Under the pieces are notes generated by a model, which had not been told where the DNA came from, ran no database searches, and worked only from the letters and a program-made list of their open reading frames with translations. Shown one piece after another: positions 5,420 through 12,456 of a stretch of 12,522 bases of DNA. This DNA is from CAZCYE01 sp964502775. Lineage in GTDB: Bacteria > Actinomycetota > Acidimicrobiia > IMCC26256 > PALSA-555. Location: positions 1 to 12,522 of the forward strand of contig CAZCYE010000047.1 of assembly GCA_964502775.1 (NCBI GenBank), in the 5' to 3' direction. The position numbers and the translations under genes were made by a program. Each line of letters begins with the position of its first letter. Within the stretch, counting starts at the first letter, position 1.

Positions 5420-7951
5420 TCAGGGAACCGGGCGGGCGTCCAGCTCGTCGGCGGTCATGAGCACCGCGCGTGCCTTGGAGCCCTCCGAGGGCCCCACCAC
5501 GCCCTTGCGCTCGAGCAGGTCCATCAACCGCCCCGCCCGGGAGAAGCCGACGCGCAGCTTGCGCTGGAGCATCGAGGTGGAGCCGAACCCGCTGCGGACC
5601 ACCAGCTCCATCGCTTCCTCGAGCAGCTCGTCGTCGGCATCGACGCTGGCGGCGCTCCGGCCCGCCGGGCTCGACTCCTCGGCGATGCCCTCCACGTAGG
5701 TGGCGGCCGAGGCCTGGCGCTTCCAGTGCGCCGCGACCTTGCCGATGCAGGCTTCGTCCACCCACGCGCCCTGGATCCGCTGGGGTCGGTTCGAGCTGGC
5801 GGTCACGAGGAGCAAGTCGCCCTGGCCGATGAGCTTCTCCGCGCCGCTCTGGTCGAGCACGACGCGGGAGTCGGCGAGGCTCGACACCGCGAACGCGAGT
5901 CGGCTCGGGATGTTGGCCTTGATCACGCCCGTGATCACGTCGACGGACGGACGCTGGGTCGCGATCACGAGGTGGATGCCCACGGCCCGGGCCATCTGCG
6001 CGATGCGACAGATGCTCGCCTCCACGTCGCGCGCCGCCACCATCATGAGGTCGTTGAGCTCGTCGACCACCACCACGATGTAAGGCAGACGCTCGTAGCC
6101 CTTGCCGGTCATGGGGTCGGGGTCGTCGGTGGTGGGCAGGTCGCCGCGGTCGAACGCCGCGTTGTAGCCCGCGATGTCACGGACGCCGACATCGGCCAGG
6201 GCCTCGTAGCGCATGTCCATCTCGCGCACGGTCCAGTCGAGGGCGTTGGCCGCCTTCTTGGGATTGGTCACGACGGGGGTGAGCAGGTGGGGCAGGTCGT
6301 TGTAGGCACCCAGCTCGACCCGCTTGGGATCCACGAGGATGAGGCGGACCTGGTCGGGCGTGTTGCGCATGAGCAACGAGGTGACGAGCGAGTTGATGCA
6401 GCTCGACTTCCCCGAGCCCGTCGCGCCCGCGATGAGCAAGTGCGGCAGGGCCGCGAGGTCGAGCATCACCGGGCGACCGGCGATGTCGCGGCCCAGACCG
6501 GCCTCGAGCACGCCCGATGCCTGCTTCGCCTCGGGCGCGCCCAGGATGTCGCCGAGCGTCACGAGTTCGCGCTGGCGGTTCGGCACCTCCACGCCGATCG
6601 CGCTGCGACCGGGGATCGGCGCCAGGATTCGCACGTCGGCCGACGCCATCGCGTACGCGATGTCATGGCCCAGCGCGGTGATGCGACTCACCTTCACCCC
6701 CGGGGCCAGCTCGAGCTCGTAGCGGGTCACGGTCGGGCCCACGGTTCGGCCCACGAGCCGGGCGTCCACGCCGTGGGTGTGCAGCGCCGCCTCGAGCACC
6801 TTGCCCGCCTCGTCCACCATCCGGTGGTCGGTTCCCGAGGCGTGACCGCGCGCCAGCAGGTCGGCCGGCGGCAACGTCCAGGACCCGGGCCCCCTGGCTC
6901 TCGGCCCCACGTCGATGGCCATCTGGCCCCCGGGCTCCTCCACCACGACCGGGGGCATGTCGGACTGGGTGGTCTCGGTCGGTGAGGGCTCATCGGCGTC
7001 GGACCACGCCGCACCGGAGACGTCGGCCTCGGCGTCGTAAAGCGAGGCGATCAGCTCCCGGTGACCGGGGGCCTCGTGGTCGGCGACCTGGGCGTCGGGC
7101 GGGGGCGCGTCCTCCGCGGCCGTGACGGGATCCGAGGAGCCCTCGGCGTCTGCCTCGTCGCCGGCCTCGGCGTGCTGTTTCGCCGGGAGCTCGCCCAGGC
7201 GATCCACCTGGTGCCACGCCCACGCCAGCCCGCGACGCAAGCCTCGCACCACGTCGCGCACGGGCAGGCCCGGCACTAGCAACAGCCCGATGAACGCGAG
7301 CCCGCCGAGCACCACGCCCGCGCCGGCCATGCCCGCCGCCGCCTCGAGTGGCTCGGCCACCCCGGCCCCCAGGTAGCCGCCCGCGTCACGGAGCCGGCCG
7401 GTGGCCGCGCCGATGGGGGGACTGCCCTGGCTGAGGTGCAACGCCCCCACGAGCGAGACGCCGAGGAGCGCCACGCCAGTGCCGACCCGGGCGAGCGCCG
7501 GCTCGGGCTTCGCGCGGTCGTCCGCGTCGTCGGTGATCGTGTCGTCGTCGTCACGCGACGCGGGACGCACGAGGAAGAGCATCACGGCGAGACCCACGCA
7601 CGCCACCGGCACCGCGTAGCGCGCCTGTCCGAGCAGCGCCCCGGATCCGTCGGCGAGGCCGCCGCCCACCGCCCCCGCGAGATCCCCGGCCAGGCCGAGC
7701 ACGAGGAGCGTGGCGAACACGAGCAGCGCGATCGCCAGCGCGTCGGCGCGGTGGCCCCGCAGCTGGGCGCGAGCGCGCTCGAAACGGGGCGAGGGCTCGA
7801 TCTGTGGTGCCCGCGGCGACCGGGCTGACCGGCCTGACCGGCGCCCATTCGACGATCTGGTCGACGATCGGGTCGACGTTGCCGGCTTCCGGCGGGACGA
7901 GCGCGCCCAGGAACGGCGGGCCGTCGCCCGGGTCGCGGTCCGCGTGGGCAT
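5420..7951 (-). CDS. ftsK: FtsK/SpoIIIE-family DNA translocase
   Basis: Membrane-anchored ATPase that pumps chromosomal DNA through the division septum and couples segregation to cell division. The 843-residue product has four predicted membrane helices near residues 70-90, 108-128, 156-173 and 207-228. An acidic, Pro/Ala-rich linker follows (about 250-375). The motor has Walker A GATGSGKS at 509-516, Walker B VVVVDELND with Asp630-Glu631, and the conserved ATQRPSVDVITG at 664-675. The C-terminal winged-helix gamma domain (about 773-835) normally reads KOPS orientation signals. Walker B reads DELND where DELAD or DEFAD is usual. ATG 7951 lacks a Shine-Dalgarno site but has TAGCGT six bases upstream. 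The first 49 residues are Arg/Ser/Thr-rich; basic N-termini occur in actinobacterial FtsK, but codon use there fits another frame better (see findings), so the N-terminus is uncertain. It lies between rnj and rimO, as in other actinobacteria. Confidence 0.95.
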   Translation of the reverse strand: MPTRTATRATARRSWARSSRRKPATSTRSSTRSSNGRRSGRSARSPRAPQIEPSPRFERARAQLRGHRADALAIALLVFATLLVLGLAGDLAGAVGGGLADGSGALLGQARYAVPVACVGLAVMLFLVRPASRDDDDTITDDADDRAKPEPALARVGTGVALLGVSLVGALHLSQGSPPIGAATGRLRDAGGYLGAGVAEPLEAAAGMAGAGVVLGGLAFIGLLLVPGLPVRDVVRGLRRGLAWAWHQVDRLGELPAKQHAEAGDEADAEGSSDPVTAAEDAPPPDAQVADHEAPGHRELIASLYDAEADVSGAAWSDADEPSPTETTQSDMPPVVVEEPGGQMAIDVGPRARGPGSWTLPPADLLARGHASGTDHRMVDEAGKVLEAALHTHGVDARLVGRTVGPTVTRYELELAPGVKVSRITALGHDIAYAMASADVRILAPIPGRSAIGVEVPNRQRELVTLGDILGAPEAKQASGVLEAGLGRDIAGRPVMLDLAALPHLLIAGATGSGKSSCINSLVTSLLMRNTPDQVRLILVDPKRVELGAYNDLPHLLTPVVTNPKKAANALDWTVREMDMRYEALADVGVRDIAGYNAAFDRGDLPTTDDPDPMTGKGYERLPYIVVVVDELNDLMMVAARDVEASICRIAQMARAVGIHLVIATQRPSVDVITGVIKANIPSRLAFAVSSLADSRVVLDQSGAEKLIGQGDLLLVTASSNRPQRIQGAWVDEACIGKVAAHWKRQASAATYVEGIAEESSPAGRSAASVDADDELLEEAMELVVRSGFGSTSMLQRKLRVGFSRAGRLMDLLERKGVVGPSEGSKARAVLMTADELDARPVP

Positions 7952-7957
7952 CAGACC

Positions 7958-7963
7958 ACGCTA
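7958..7963 (-). promoter_or_regulatory. Candidate -10 element (TAGCGT) for leaderless ftsK
   Basis: TAGCGT matches TANNNT and is six bases from ATG 7951, so transcription would begin at the A of the start codon. No Shine-Dalgarno site is present and no clear -35 is visible. The TAG is also an in-frame stop that prevents a more upstream start in this frame. Confidence 0.35.
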
Positions 7964-8039
7964 ACACCGGTCACACGGCCAACAGCAGAACCCTCTGGCC
8001 ACGCGAGCCTCATCCGGGCCGAAGGGGTACACCAAGCGC

Positions 8040-8056
8040 TGCACCAAGGAGGTGCA
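8040..8056 (-). other. Hairpin after rnj with anti-Shine-Dalgarno loop, possible terminator or RNA element
   Basis: On the minus strand TGCACC, loop TCCTT, GGTGCA form a perfect 6-bp stem 34 bases past the rnj stop codon. There is no T-run after it. The stretch CACCTCCTT resembles the 3' end of 16S rRNA. Three CCAAG direct repeats (8032, 8044, 8058) lie in the same 31 bases. The rest of the 139-base rnj-ftsK gap (7952-8090) shows nothing further apart from the ftsK -10 candidate. Confidence 0.4.
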
Positions 8057-8090
8057 TCCAAGCACTACACCCGGGCTGACGTCGGGCTCG

Positions 8091-9752
8091 TCATACCTCC
8101 AGGACGACAGGGATGATCACCGGTCGGCGCCTCGTGCGCTCGTTGATGAGGCGGCCCAACGCCCGGCGTGTGTTGCGGCGGAGCGTGTCGAAGTCGGTCG
8201 CGCCCTCGGCCGCGGCCGCGGCGAGCGCCGTCCGCACCGCGGCCTTCGCCTCCTCGATGAGGCCGTCGGCCTCGGTGTCCCAGACCCAGCCCCGCGTGAC
8301 GATCTCGGGCCCGGTGACGATCTCCCCGGACGTCGCGTCCACCGTGACGATGACCACGACGAAGCCCTCCTCGGCGAGGCTCCGGCGGTCGCGCAGCACC
8401 CCCTGGTCGACGTCGCCGCTGATCCCGTCCACGTACAGATAGCCGGCAGGCACACCGTGGCGCTCGAGATCGATCGTGTCGGCATCGATCGTGAGCACGT
8501 CGCCGTCCTCGCACACCAGCACCCGTTCGGCCGGGACACCCACTTGGCGTGCGAGGCGCCCGTGGTGCACGAGGTGGCGGTACTCCCCGTGCACGGGCAC
8601 GAACCACTCCGGTTGGGTGATATCGAGCATGAGCTTCAGCTCCTCCTGGCACGCGTGTCCCGACACGTGCACGCCATCCGCCGGGCCGTGGATCACCTCG
8701 GCTCCGGCGCGATGCAGCGAGTCGATCACCCGCGTCACGTTGGACTCGTTGCCGGGGATGGCATGGGCCGACAGCACCACGACGTCGTCACCGGTCACCT
8801 TCACGTGTTTGTGCTCACGGGCCGCCATGAGGGCCAGCGCGCTCATGGGCTCGCCCTGCGATCCGGTGCAGATGATGCACACCTCGCCGGGTGCGTAGCG
8901 GGCCACCTCGTCGATATCGACGAGGTTGCCGTCGTTCAGCTCGAGGAGCCCGAGCTCGCGCGCCAGCGTCACGTTCTGGGTCATGGACCGCCCGAGGAAC
9001 GCCACCCGCCGACCGGCTGCGATCGCCTCGCGAGCCACCTGCTGCACCCGATGCACGTGCGAGGCGAACGACGCAACGATGAAGCGACGGTGGGGGTGGT
9101 CGCGCAACAACGCCCGCATCGCCACGCCGACCGTCATCTCGGACGGCGTGGACCCAGGACGCTCCGCATTGGTGGAATCCGAGAGCAGGAGGCGCACCCC
9201 CTGGCGGCCGATCTCGCCGAGGCGCGACAGGTCCGTGGTGCGGCCGTCGACGGGGGTGAGGTCGATCTTGAAGTCGCCCGTGTGCAGGATCGTGCCGTGG
9301 GGCGTGTGGTACGCAACCGCGAAGCCGTGCGGCACCGAGTGCGTCACCGGGACGAACTCACACTCCACCGGCCCGATCGTGCGCACCTCGCCGTCGGCGA
9401 CGGCGACGAACTCGGTGCGGTCGAGCAGGCCCGCCTCGGCGATGCGGTTCCGGGCGAACCCGAGCGACAATGCCGAGCCGTACAGCGGGGCCGAGACATC
9501 GCGCAGCAGATAGGACAGCGCACCCACGTGGTCCTCGTGACCGTGGGTGAGCACGATGCCGTCGACCCGGTCGGCATTCTTACGGAGGTACGTGAAATCG
9601 GGCAGGACGAGGTCGACGCCAGGCATGTCGGCGTCGGGGAACATCAACCCGCAGTCCACGACGACGATGCGGCCTTGGACCTCGAGGCAGAAGCAGTTGC
9701 GTCCGATCTCGCCCAGCCCGCCCAGGAACACGATGCGGGTGGGAGCGGGCAT
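8091..9752 (-). CDS. rnj: Ribonuclease J (metallo-beta-lactamase / beta-CASP RNase)
   Basis: RNase J has 5'-to-3' exonuclease and endonuclease activity in mRNA decay and rRNA maturation, using two zinc ions. The 553-residue length is typical. Motifs in order: LGGLGEIGRN at 10-19; HGHEDH at 70-75 (metal ligands His70, His72, Asp74, His75); His138 in VTHSVPHG; HTGDFK at 157-161 with Asp160; SDSTN at 191-195; the beta-CASP region with TGSQGEP at 296-302 and SGHACQEEL at 364-372; and PVHGEYRHL at 386-394 with His388. The C-terminal domain (about 455-553) is present, so the protein is full length. ATG 9752 has no Shine-Dalgarno site; TACCCT lies eight bases upstream. In many actinobacteria rnj follows dapA; here the upstream gene is an unknown small protein. 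It probably works with PNPase, whose gene lies just outside the right edge. Confidence 0.97.
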   Translation of the reverse strand: MPAPTRIVFLGGLGEIGRNCFCLEVQGRIVVVDCGLMFPDADMPGVDLVLPDFTYLRKNADRVDGIVLTHGHEDHVGALSYLLRDVSAPLYGSALSLGFARNRIAEAGLLDRTEFVAVADGEVRTIGPVECEFVPVTHSVPHGFAVAYHTPHGTILHTGDFKIDLTPVDGRTTDLSRLGEIGRQGVRLLLSDSTNAERPGSTPSEMTVGVAMRALLRDHPHRRFIVASFASHVHRVQQVAREAIAAGRRVAFLGRSMTQNVTLARELGLLELNDGNLVDIDEVARYAPGEVCIICTGSQGEPMSALALMAAREHKHVKVTGDDVVVLSAHAIPGNESNVTRVIDSLHRAGAEVIHGPADGVHVSGHACQEELKLMLDITQPEWFVPVHGEYRHLVHHGRLARQVGVPAERVLVCEDGDVLTIDADTIDLERHGVPAGYLYVDGISGDVDQGVLRDRRSLAEEGFVVVIVTVDATSGEIVTGPEIVTRGWVWDTEADGLIEEAKAAVRTALAAAAAEGATDFDTLRRNTRRALGRLINERTRRRPVIIPVVLEV

Positions 9753-9760
9753 GACGCACG

Positions 9761-9766
9761 AGGGTA
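9761..9766 (-). promoter_or_regulatory. Candidate -10 element (TACCCT) for rnj
   Basis: TACCCT matches TANNNT and ends eight bases before ATG 9752. No Shine-Dalgarno site precedes the ATG, so a leaderless or nearly leaderless start is plausible. There is no convincing -35. Confidence 0.3.
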
Positions 9767-9806
9767 GTGCCGGGATTCAGTTCGCCTTGTGCGCGCGCGA
9801 CCGACG

Positions 9807-9833
9807 CACCCGCCGAATGGGACTGGGCGGATG
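9807..9833 (-). terminator. Possible hairpin terminator after the 143-residue gene
   Basis: Minus-strand CATCCGCC and GGCGGGTG can pair over 8 bp with one G-U wobble and an 11-base loop, about 30 bases past the stop at 9863. No T-run follows. It would insulate rnj from the dapB-side transcript. Confidence 0.3.
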
Positions 9834-9862
9834 GAACTGCGGGTTGCCCGGTCAGGTGGTGA

Positions 9863-10294
9863 TCAGACCGCGGTCCAGTCGATGGCCATCGACGACGGGT
9901 TGGCGGGATCCACCTTCACCCCGATCTGGCCGCCGGGAGTGAGGCGCCCGAGGAAGGCTTGGGGAACTGCGGTCGTGAGCTTCGCCGCGTACGGATCCTT
10001 GCCCGCGATCGCGACCTGGAGGTCGAGGATGATCTGGGGGTTGTAGTTCACGAGCATCCCGGTGTCGGTGAAGTTCGTGATCGTTGCCTGTCCGGGCGTG
10101 CCGGTCTGGAGCAGCATCTGCTGCTGCTGCATCTCATCCTGGAGGGCCATCGCGTCGTCCACCGCCTGCGTGGCCTGGTTCAAGGTGTCGGGCATGTCGC
10201 GGATCATGCCCATCATGCCGGGCTTCTTGCCCTGCTTCTTCTGGACTTCTTTGCCTTGGTCGGACAGCTTCTTGATGTCCTTGAACATGCCCAT
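9863..10294 (-). CDS. Conserved-looking 143-residue protein of unknown function
   Basis: I do not recognise a named family. Residues 1-25 are strongly basic (KDIKKL, KEVQKKQGKK). Residues about 26-65 are helical and Met/Gln-rich with a QQQQ run at 56-59. Residues about 66-141 look like a compact beta domain: QATITNFTDTGMLVNYNP, then a strand-rich stretch ending VKVDPANPSSMAIDW. The TG...N..P...L.V and PG....V.VDP pattern is one I associate with small actinobacterial hypothetical proteins, but I cannot name it. No signal peptide or membrane helix, so cytoplasmic. The start ATG 10294 is set by AAAGGAG (10301-10307) six bases upstream; a second ATG follows two codons on. The frame stays open further upstream through dapB, but that part is antisense-like shadow. 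It is 59 bases after dapB and probably cotranscribed with it. Confidence 0.85.
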   Translation of the reverse strand: MGMFKDIKKLSDQGKEVQKKQGKKPGMMGMIRDMPDTLNQATQAVDDAMALQDEMQQQQMLLQTGTPGQATITNFTDTGMLVNYNPQIILDLQVAIAGKDPYAAKLTTAVPQAFLGRLTPGGQIGVKVDPANPSSMAIDWTAV

Positions 10295-10300
10295 CGCGTG

Positions 10301-10307
10301 CTCCTTT
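10301..10307 (-). promoter_or_regulatory. Shine-Dalgarno site deciding the start of the 143-residue gene
   Basis: AAAGGAG, six bases before ATG 10294 on the minus strand. The reading frame is open for hundreds of bases further upstream, so this site is what identifies the true start. Confidence 0.75.
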
Positions 10308-10353
10308 CGGGATTCGCACGATGCGCTCGCCGGCGCGGCGCAATCCTGGCGCG

Positions 10354-11145
10354 TCAGAGCCCGAGCAGCGAATCCAGCCCCACGGTGAGCCCCTCCCGGT
10401 CGAGGACCGCTCGCGCCGCGAGCAGCACGCCGGGCATGAAGCTCGTCCGGTCGTAGGAGTCGTGGCGGATCGTCAGCGACTGGCCCGAGGTCCCGAGCAC
10501 CACCTCCTGGTGAGCCACGAGACCCCGGAGCCGCACCGAGTGCACTCGGATCCCCCCCGGGCCCACGCCCCCGCGCGCGCCCTCCACCACCAGCTTCTCG
10601 GTCGGATCCGCGCCCCAGTCGGGGGACGCCGCCGCCATCCGCTGCGCGGTGTGGATCGCCGTTCCCGAGGGCGCGTCGATCTTCTGGTCGTGGTGGAGCT
10701 CGATCACCTCGGCGGTCTCGAAGTACGGCGCCGCGATCTCGGCGAATCGGGTCATCAGCACGGCTCCGATCGCGAAGTTGGGCGCGATGACGGCGTTGGC
10801 CGCGCTGGCGTCGAAGAGCCGGCCGAAGCGCGCGAGGTCGTCGTCGGTGAAGCCCGTCGTGCCCACCACGGCGTGCACCCCGTGTTCGGCGCACCACGTG
10901 AGGTTCTCCCGGGCCGCGTCGACGACGGTGAAGTCGATCGCCACCGCGCAGTCGGCCTCGGCCAGCGCGTCGGAGTGCCGCGCGATGCTCACCCCCGTGG
11001 CCTCGATCCCGAGCTGTCGCAGCTCGATGCCCTCGTGGTACGGATCGACGGCCGCCACGAGCTCGAGCTCGGGGTCGGCGGCCACCGCCGCGCACACGGT
11101 GGAGCCCATACGACCTCCGGCCCCGAACACTCCGACCCTGATCAC
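10354..11145 (-). CDS. dapB: 4-hydroxy-tetrahydrodipicolinate reductase
   Basis: Catalyses the NAD(P)H-dependent reduction step that yields tetrahydrodipicolinate in the diaminopimelate/lysine pathway, feeding peptidoglycan and protein synthesis. The 263-residue product begins with a Rossmann nucleotide-binding motif, VGVFGAGGRMG at 4-14. It has GTTGFT at 95-100, APNFAIG at 121-127 and the family signature ELHHDQKIDAPSGTA at 149-163, containing catalytic His151 and Lys155. The C-terminal stretch RHDSYDRTSFMPGVLLA (227-243) is also typical. Length matches the family. The start is GTG 11145; the nearby GAGG is one base away and too close to act as a ribosome binding site. TAGCCT six bases upstream suggests a leaderless mRNA. 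It follows the M16 peptidase gene after 53 bases, as in other actinobacteria. dapA, often nearby, is not in this window. Confidence 0.97.
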   Translation of the reverse strand: MIRVGVFGAGGRMGSTVCAAVAADPELELVAAVDPYHEGIELRQLGIEATGVSIARHSDALAEADCAVAIDFTVVDAARENLTWCAEHGVHAVVGTTGFTDDDLARFGRLFDASAANAVIAPNFAIGAVLMTRFAEIAAPYFETAEVIELHHDQKIDAPSGTAIHTAQRMAAASPDWGADPTEKLVVEGARGGVGPGGIRVHSVRLRGLVAHQEVVLGTSGQSLTIRHDSYDRTSFMPGVLLAARAVLDREGLTVGLDSLLGL

Positions 11146-11151
11146 GCCTCG

Positions 11152-11157
11152 AGGCTA
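11152..11157 (-). promoter_or_regulatory. Candidate -10 element (TAGCCT) for leaderless dapB
   Basis: The hexamer is identical to the predicted recA -10 element and ends six bases before the GTG start codon. No usable Shine-Dalgarno site or clear -35 is seen. Confidence 0.4.
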
Positions 11158-11198
11158 GATGGTGCACCGCCCCGGCGCGCCAGAACATTCGGCCCGTG

Positions 11199-12437
11199 TC
11201 AGGCGGACCCGGCCCTCGGTCCCACGAGCGCGAGCGTGCGCGTTCCGGGTGAGATCACCCGCTGCACCACTCGCGCCACGTCGTTCGCGGTCACGGCCGC
11301 GATGCGCGCCACGAGATCCTCGAGCGTCGGTGCCTCGGCCAGCATCAGCTCGCTGCGGCCGAGGCGATGCATCCGGCTCGCCGATCCTTCCATCGCCAGC
11401 GCGAGCGAGCCGGAGAGGTTGCCCTTGGCCGATTCGAGCTCGCGGGCGCTCACGCCACCGTCGGCGACGACGCGATCGAGCTCGGTGCTCACCACGTCGA
11501 GGACCTCGTCGACCTGGTGGGGCGCGGTGCCGGCCGAGACCGCGAACACACCCGTCTCCTCGAACGCGGCGCGGTACGAGTACACGGAGTACGCGAGGCC
11601 CCGCTTCTCGCGGACCTCCTGGAACAGCCGGGACGACATCCCCCCTCCCAGCACCTGGTCGAGGACGGTGAGCGCGTACCGGTCGGGATCGTCGCGCGAC
11701 AGGGCGCGCATCCCGAGCACGAGGTGCGCCTGCTCGGTCGGGGCTTCGACGGTCGCGCGCGCCCGCGGCGGGGGGTTGCCGGTGTACCGCTCGCGCGCGG
11801 GCCGGTCACCGTGGATGCCACGCGAGAGCCGTTCGGCGACCTCGACGACGTGGTCGTGGTCGAGGTTCCCGGCGACAGCCACCACCACGTTGCTGGGTCG
11901 ATAGTGCCGGGCGTGGAACTCCGCCACCTCGTCGCGCCTCATTGCCGTGATCGTGGCCGGTGAGCCGATAACCTCGCGACCGATGGCGTGCTCGGGGAAC
12001 ACCGCGTCGACGAAGACATCGTGCACCAGGTCCTCGGGGACGTCGTCGCGCATCCGGATCTCCTCGAGGATCACCTGGCGCTCCGTCTCGAGCTCGTCGG
12101 GTCGCAGCGCGGGATGCCACACGATGTCGGAGAGGATCTCGAGGGCGAGGTCCAGGCACGTGTCCGGTACCCGGGCGTGAAAGGCGGTGAGCTCCTGGGC
12201 CGTGAACGCGTTCATGTCGCCGCCCACCGATTCGATCGCCTCGGCGATCTCGGCCGCGGTGCGCCGCTCCGTGCCCTTGAACAGCAGGTGCTCGAGGAAG
12301 TGGCTCGCTCCGGCCTGGAGCGCGGTCTCGTCACGCGAGCCTGTGCCCACCCAGAACCCGGCGGCGACCGATCGCACCGTCGGCACCGCTTCGGTGACGA
12401 CGCGCAGCCCCGAGTCGAGGACCGTCCGGGTGATCAC
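11199..12437 (-). CDS. M16-family zinc metallopeptidase (PepR/YmxG-like, processing-peptidase family)
   Basis: M16 peptidases are cytoplasmic zinc enzymes related to mitochondrial processing peptidase and insulinase. Counting from GTG 12437 (412 residues), the inverted zinc motif HFLEH is at 46-50 and is followed by LLFKGT. The third ligand is Glu126 in ERQVILEEI, at the expected distance of about 76 residues from His50. The C-terminal M16 domain follows, with EVREKRGLAYSVYSYRA carrying the conserved Arg-Tyr type segment. The active half looks intact. Start choice: GTG 12437 places ITRTVLDSGLRVV at the N-terminus, as in relatives, and is 19 bases after the upstream stop; a GTG at 12503 would overlap the upstream gene almost entirely. 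No Shine-Dalgarno site is evident, so coupling to upstream translation is likely. Position after pnp and before dapB matches the actinobacterial order. The substrate is unknown. Confidence 0.93.
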   Translation of the reverse strand: MITRTVLDSGLRVVTEAVPTVRSVAAGFWVGTGSRDETALQAGASHFLEHLLFKGTERRTAAEIAEAIESVGGDMNAFTAQELTAFHARVPDTCLDLALEILSDIVWHPALRPDELETERQVILEEIRMRDDVPEDLVHDVFVDAVFPEHAIGREVIGSPATITAMRRDEVAEFHARHYRPSNVVVAVAGNLDHDHVVEVAERLSRGIHGDRPARERYTGNPPPRARATVEAPTEQAHLVLGMRALSRDDPDRYALTVLDQVLGGGMSSRLFQEVREKRGLAYSVYSYRAAFEETGVFAVSAGTAPHQVDEVLDVVSTELDRVVADGGVSARELESAKGNLSGSLALAMEGSASRMHRLGRSELMLAEAPTLEDLVARIAAVTANDVARVVQRVISPGTRTLALVGPRAGSA

Positions 12438-12456
12438 CGTCGTCAGGGTGTCGGGA

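Noticed and set aside
5726..6985. Plus-strand open frame of 419 codons opposite ftsK.
   Set aside because: His/Val/Asp/Arg-rich antisense shadow of the FtsK motor domain, with no start signals or recognisable domain.
7551..7967. Independent small gene in the alternate frame at the ftsK 5' end.
   Set aside because: Only the first 50 codons look protein-like; the rest is FtsK shadow without a stop. Its GTG has no ribosome binding site and is followed by the rare TTA codon. Kept as a frame-conflict finding instead.
8052..9767. Long plus-strand open frame (571 codons) with AAGGAGG at its 5' end, antisense to rnj.
   Set aside because: It is the shadow of rnj in GC-rich DNA. The product is His/Arg/Asp-rich with no motif, the AGGAGG overlaps the GTG with no spacing, and the minus frame holds all RNase J motifs.
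10295..11188. Upstream in-frame extension of the 143-residue gene to 441 residues.
   Set aside because: The extension is an Arg/Gly/Ala-rich shadow of dapB. The good Shine-Dalgarno site at 10301-10307 marks the true start at 10294.
10321..11904. Plus-strand open frame of 527 codons opposite dapB and the M16 peptidase gene.
   Set aside because: Spans two well-supported minus-strand genes and their gap; no domain, and composition typical of an antisense shadow.
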